The position numbers and the translations under genes were made by a program. This document shows positions 63,102-64,000 of a stretch of 64,000 nt of DNA, piece by piece. The notes under the pieces were generated by a model. It was not told where the DNA came from and ran no database searches. It saw nothing but the letters and a program-made list of their open reading frames with translations. The stretch comes from an uncultured Flavobacteriaceae bacterium (lineage in GTDB: Bacteria; Bacteroidota; Bacteroidia; Flavobacteriales; Flavobacteriaceae): the NCBI GenBank assembly GCA_947494205.1, contig CANLUH010000019.1:1-64000 (forward strand). Direction: 5' to 3'. Every line of letters begins with the position of its first letter. Within the stretch, counting starts at the first letter, position 1.

Positions 63102-63953
63102 ATGAGTATTATAAAAAAACAAATAGCACTAATATTAGTTACATTTTTAGTTTTAACATCATGCGAAGATGTTATAGATGTCGAAGTACCAACAGCAGCT
63201 CCAAGGTTAGTAATAGAAGCATCTTTAAACTGGGAAAAAGGAACAACGGGAAATAACCAAACCATAAAATTAAGTACATCTACACCATATTTTAATACAA
63301 CAGAGGTAAACGAAGTAGTTGGTGCTTTGGTAAAAGTTACAAATACTAATACGAATACAGACTATATTTTTACAGACGAGAACAACGGTAATTATACCAT
63401 AAATAACTTTATTCCAGTAATTAATCATACCTATACTCTAGAAGTTATATACAATGGAGAAACCTATACAGCAGAAGAAACATTAAAATCTGTTTCAGAA
63501 ATTAATGCAGTAGAGCAATCTATAGAAGGAGGTTTCGATGATGAGGTTTTAGATGTTTCTATTTTCTTTGATGATCCAGTAGATGAAGAAAACTATTATT
63601 TAATTCGATTTATTGAAGAAGGCGACTTATTTCCTGTTTTAGAAACAGAAAGTGACGAGTTTTCAAATGGTAATGAAATGGATGAGTTTTTTGAAAAAGA
63701 TAAAGACGAAGATGATGACCAAAAACAACTAAATCCAGGAGATACTGTAACGATTACATTATATGGCATTTCAGAACGTTACTATAATTATATAGATTTA
63801 CTAATAGAACAATACGATAGTGGAGGAGACCCTTTTAGTTCTACTCCAGCAGAAATTAAAGGAAATTGTATAAACGAAACAAACGAAAATAAGTATGCGT
63901 TTGGATATTTTAGATTATCTGAAATAGTAACCGTTAATTACACTTTTGAATAA
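63102..63953 (+). CDS. DUF4249-family lipoprotein
   Basis: This 283-aa protein starts with a lipoprotein signal (LVTFLVLTSCEDVID). It shows the DUF4249 pattern: VPTAAPRLVIEASLNWEKG, VNEVVGALVKVTN and YTLEVIYNGETYTAEETL. A very acidic loop (FEKDKDEDDDQKQLNPGD) lies in the second half. These lipoproteins are encoded right after carboxypeptidase-domain TonB receptors and probably form surface-exposed ligand-binding partners, like SusD for SusC. The gene is complete within the window. Confidence 0.9.
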   Translation: MSIIKKQIALILVTFLVLTSCEDVIDVEVPTAAPRLVIEASLNWEKGTTGNNQTIKLSTSTPYFNTTEVNEVVGALVKVTNTNTNTDYIFTDENNGNYTINNFIPVINHTYTLEVIYNGETYTAEETLKSVSEINAVEQSIEGGFDDEVLDVSIFFDDPVDEENYYLIRFIEEGDLFPVLETESDEFSNGNEMDEFFEKDKDEDDDQKQLNPGDTVTITLYGISERYYNYIDLLIEQYDSGGDPFSSTPAEIKGNCINETNENKYAFGYFRLSEIVTVNYTFE

Positions 63954-63978
63954 AAAAAGAAAAATAATTTACAATTGG

Positions 63979-63985
63979 TGCAACC
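63979..63985 (+). promoter_or_regulatory. Probable ECF-type -35 element at the window end
   Basis: TGCAACC followed by TTTTGATTTTT matches the -35 and spacer start of the promoter at 60650. The expected GTC element would fall just beyond position 64000. It suggests another member of the same regulon starts outside the window. Confidence 0.45.
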
Positions 63986-64000
63986 TTTTGATTTTTGAAT

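Overview
The window looks like chromosomal DNA from a marine-type member of the Flavobacteriaceae (Bacteroidota). It is AT-rich, and several genes need TTG or GTG starts. One upstream region carries a clear Bacteroidota promoter (TTG, 17 bp, TAGCTTTG). The gene content also fits: a type IX secretion C-terminal domain, an ECF sigma/FecR/TonB-receptor cluster, DUF4249, DUF4175, DUF2807, a GldL-like membrane protein and TPR-HTH regulators. No genus is claimed.

Layout. (1) 1-8759, all minus strand: an accessory locus that reads as a polymorphic toxin island. A 1200-aa structural-looking protein is followed by a 664-aa carrier with a glycine-rich hydrophobic segment. Next come a separately encoded 327-aa protein with a deaminase-like C-terminus, an SMI1/KNR4 immunity candidate, a second short SMI1/KNR4 gene, a broken spare toxin tip and its own immunity paralog. 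(2) 8760-9833: gene-free. (3) 9834-17285: housekeeping and envelope genes: S24 repressor, rnpA, S41 protease, two double-OmpA proteins, ElaA, a CDF transporter and rpiB. (4) 18208-22341: one giant secreted repeat protein. (5) 22567-27499: rnr, a YbjQ-like protein, DUF2807, LysE and a GldL-like membrane protein. (6) 27559-32224, minus strand: a second toxin locus. It has the same kind of carrier, but here a JAMM-type metallopeptidase domain is fused directly to its C-terminus. An immunity candidate, an 84-aa protein and a beta-repeat protein accompany it. It ends against tRNA-Cys, beside tandem partial copies of the tRNA 3' half. (7) 32764-50977: mostly core genes: tRNA-Cys, folB, glnS, a stomatin-like protein, a T9SS metalloprotease, gltX, alkB, DUF4175 and ybeY. 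(8) 51023-53286: mnmG bracketed by two parS-like palindromes, which suggests the ParB-bound part of the chromosome. (9) 53359-55866: a small zinc-ribbon gene interrupted by an in-frame UGA, a methyltransferase and an OmpH-like protein. (10) 56218-56476: three tandem hairpins with a compensatory base change. (11) 56678-63953: an ECF sigma factor, FecR anti-sigma, an STN-type TonB receptor, a second TonB receptor and a DUF4249 lipoprotein. ECF-type promoter motifs lie before the second receptor and at the window end.

The best candidate for an undescribed system is the pair of toxin loci. Two carriers without signal peptides share a layout and a hydrophobic glycine-rich segment but deliver unrelated C-terminal enzymes. 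One is linked to a 1200-aa partner, and both are surrounded by spare cassettes and recombination scars. No injection machinery is visible here, so the delivery route is unknown. All family assignments come from reading motifs; no database search was run.
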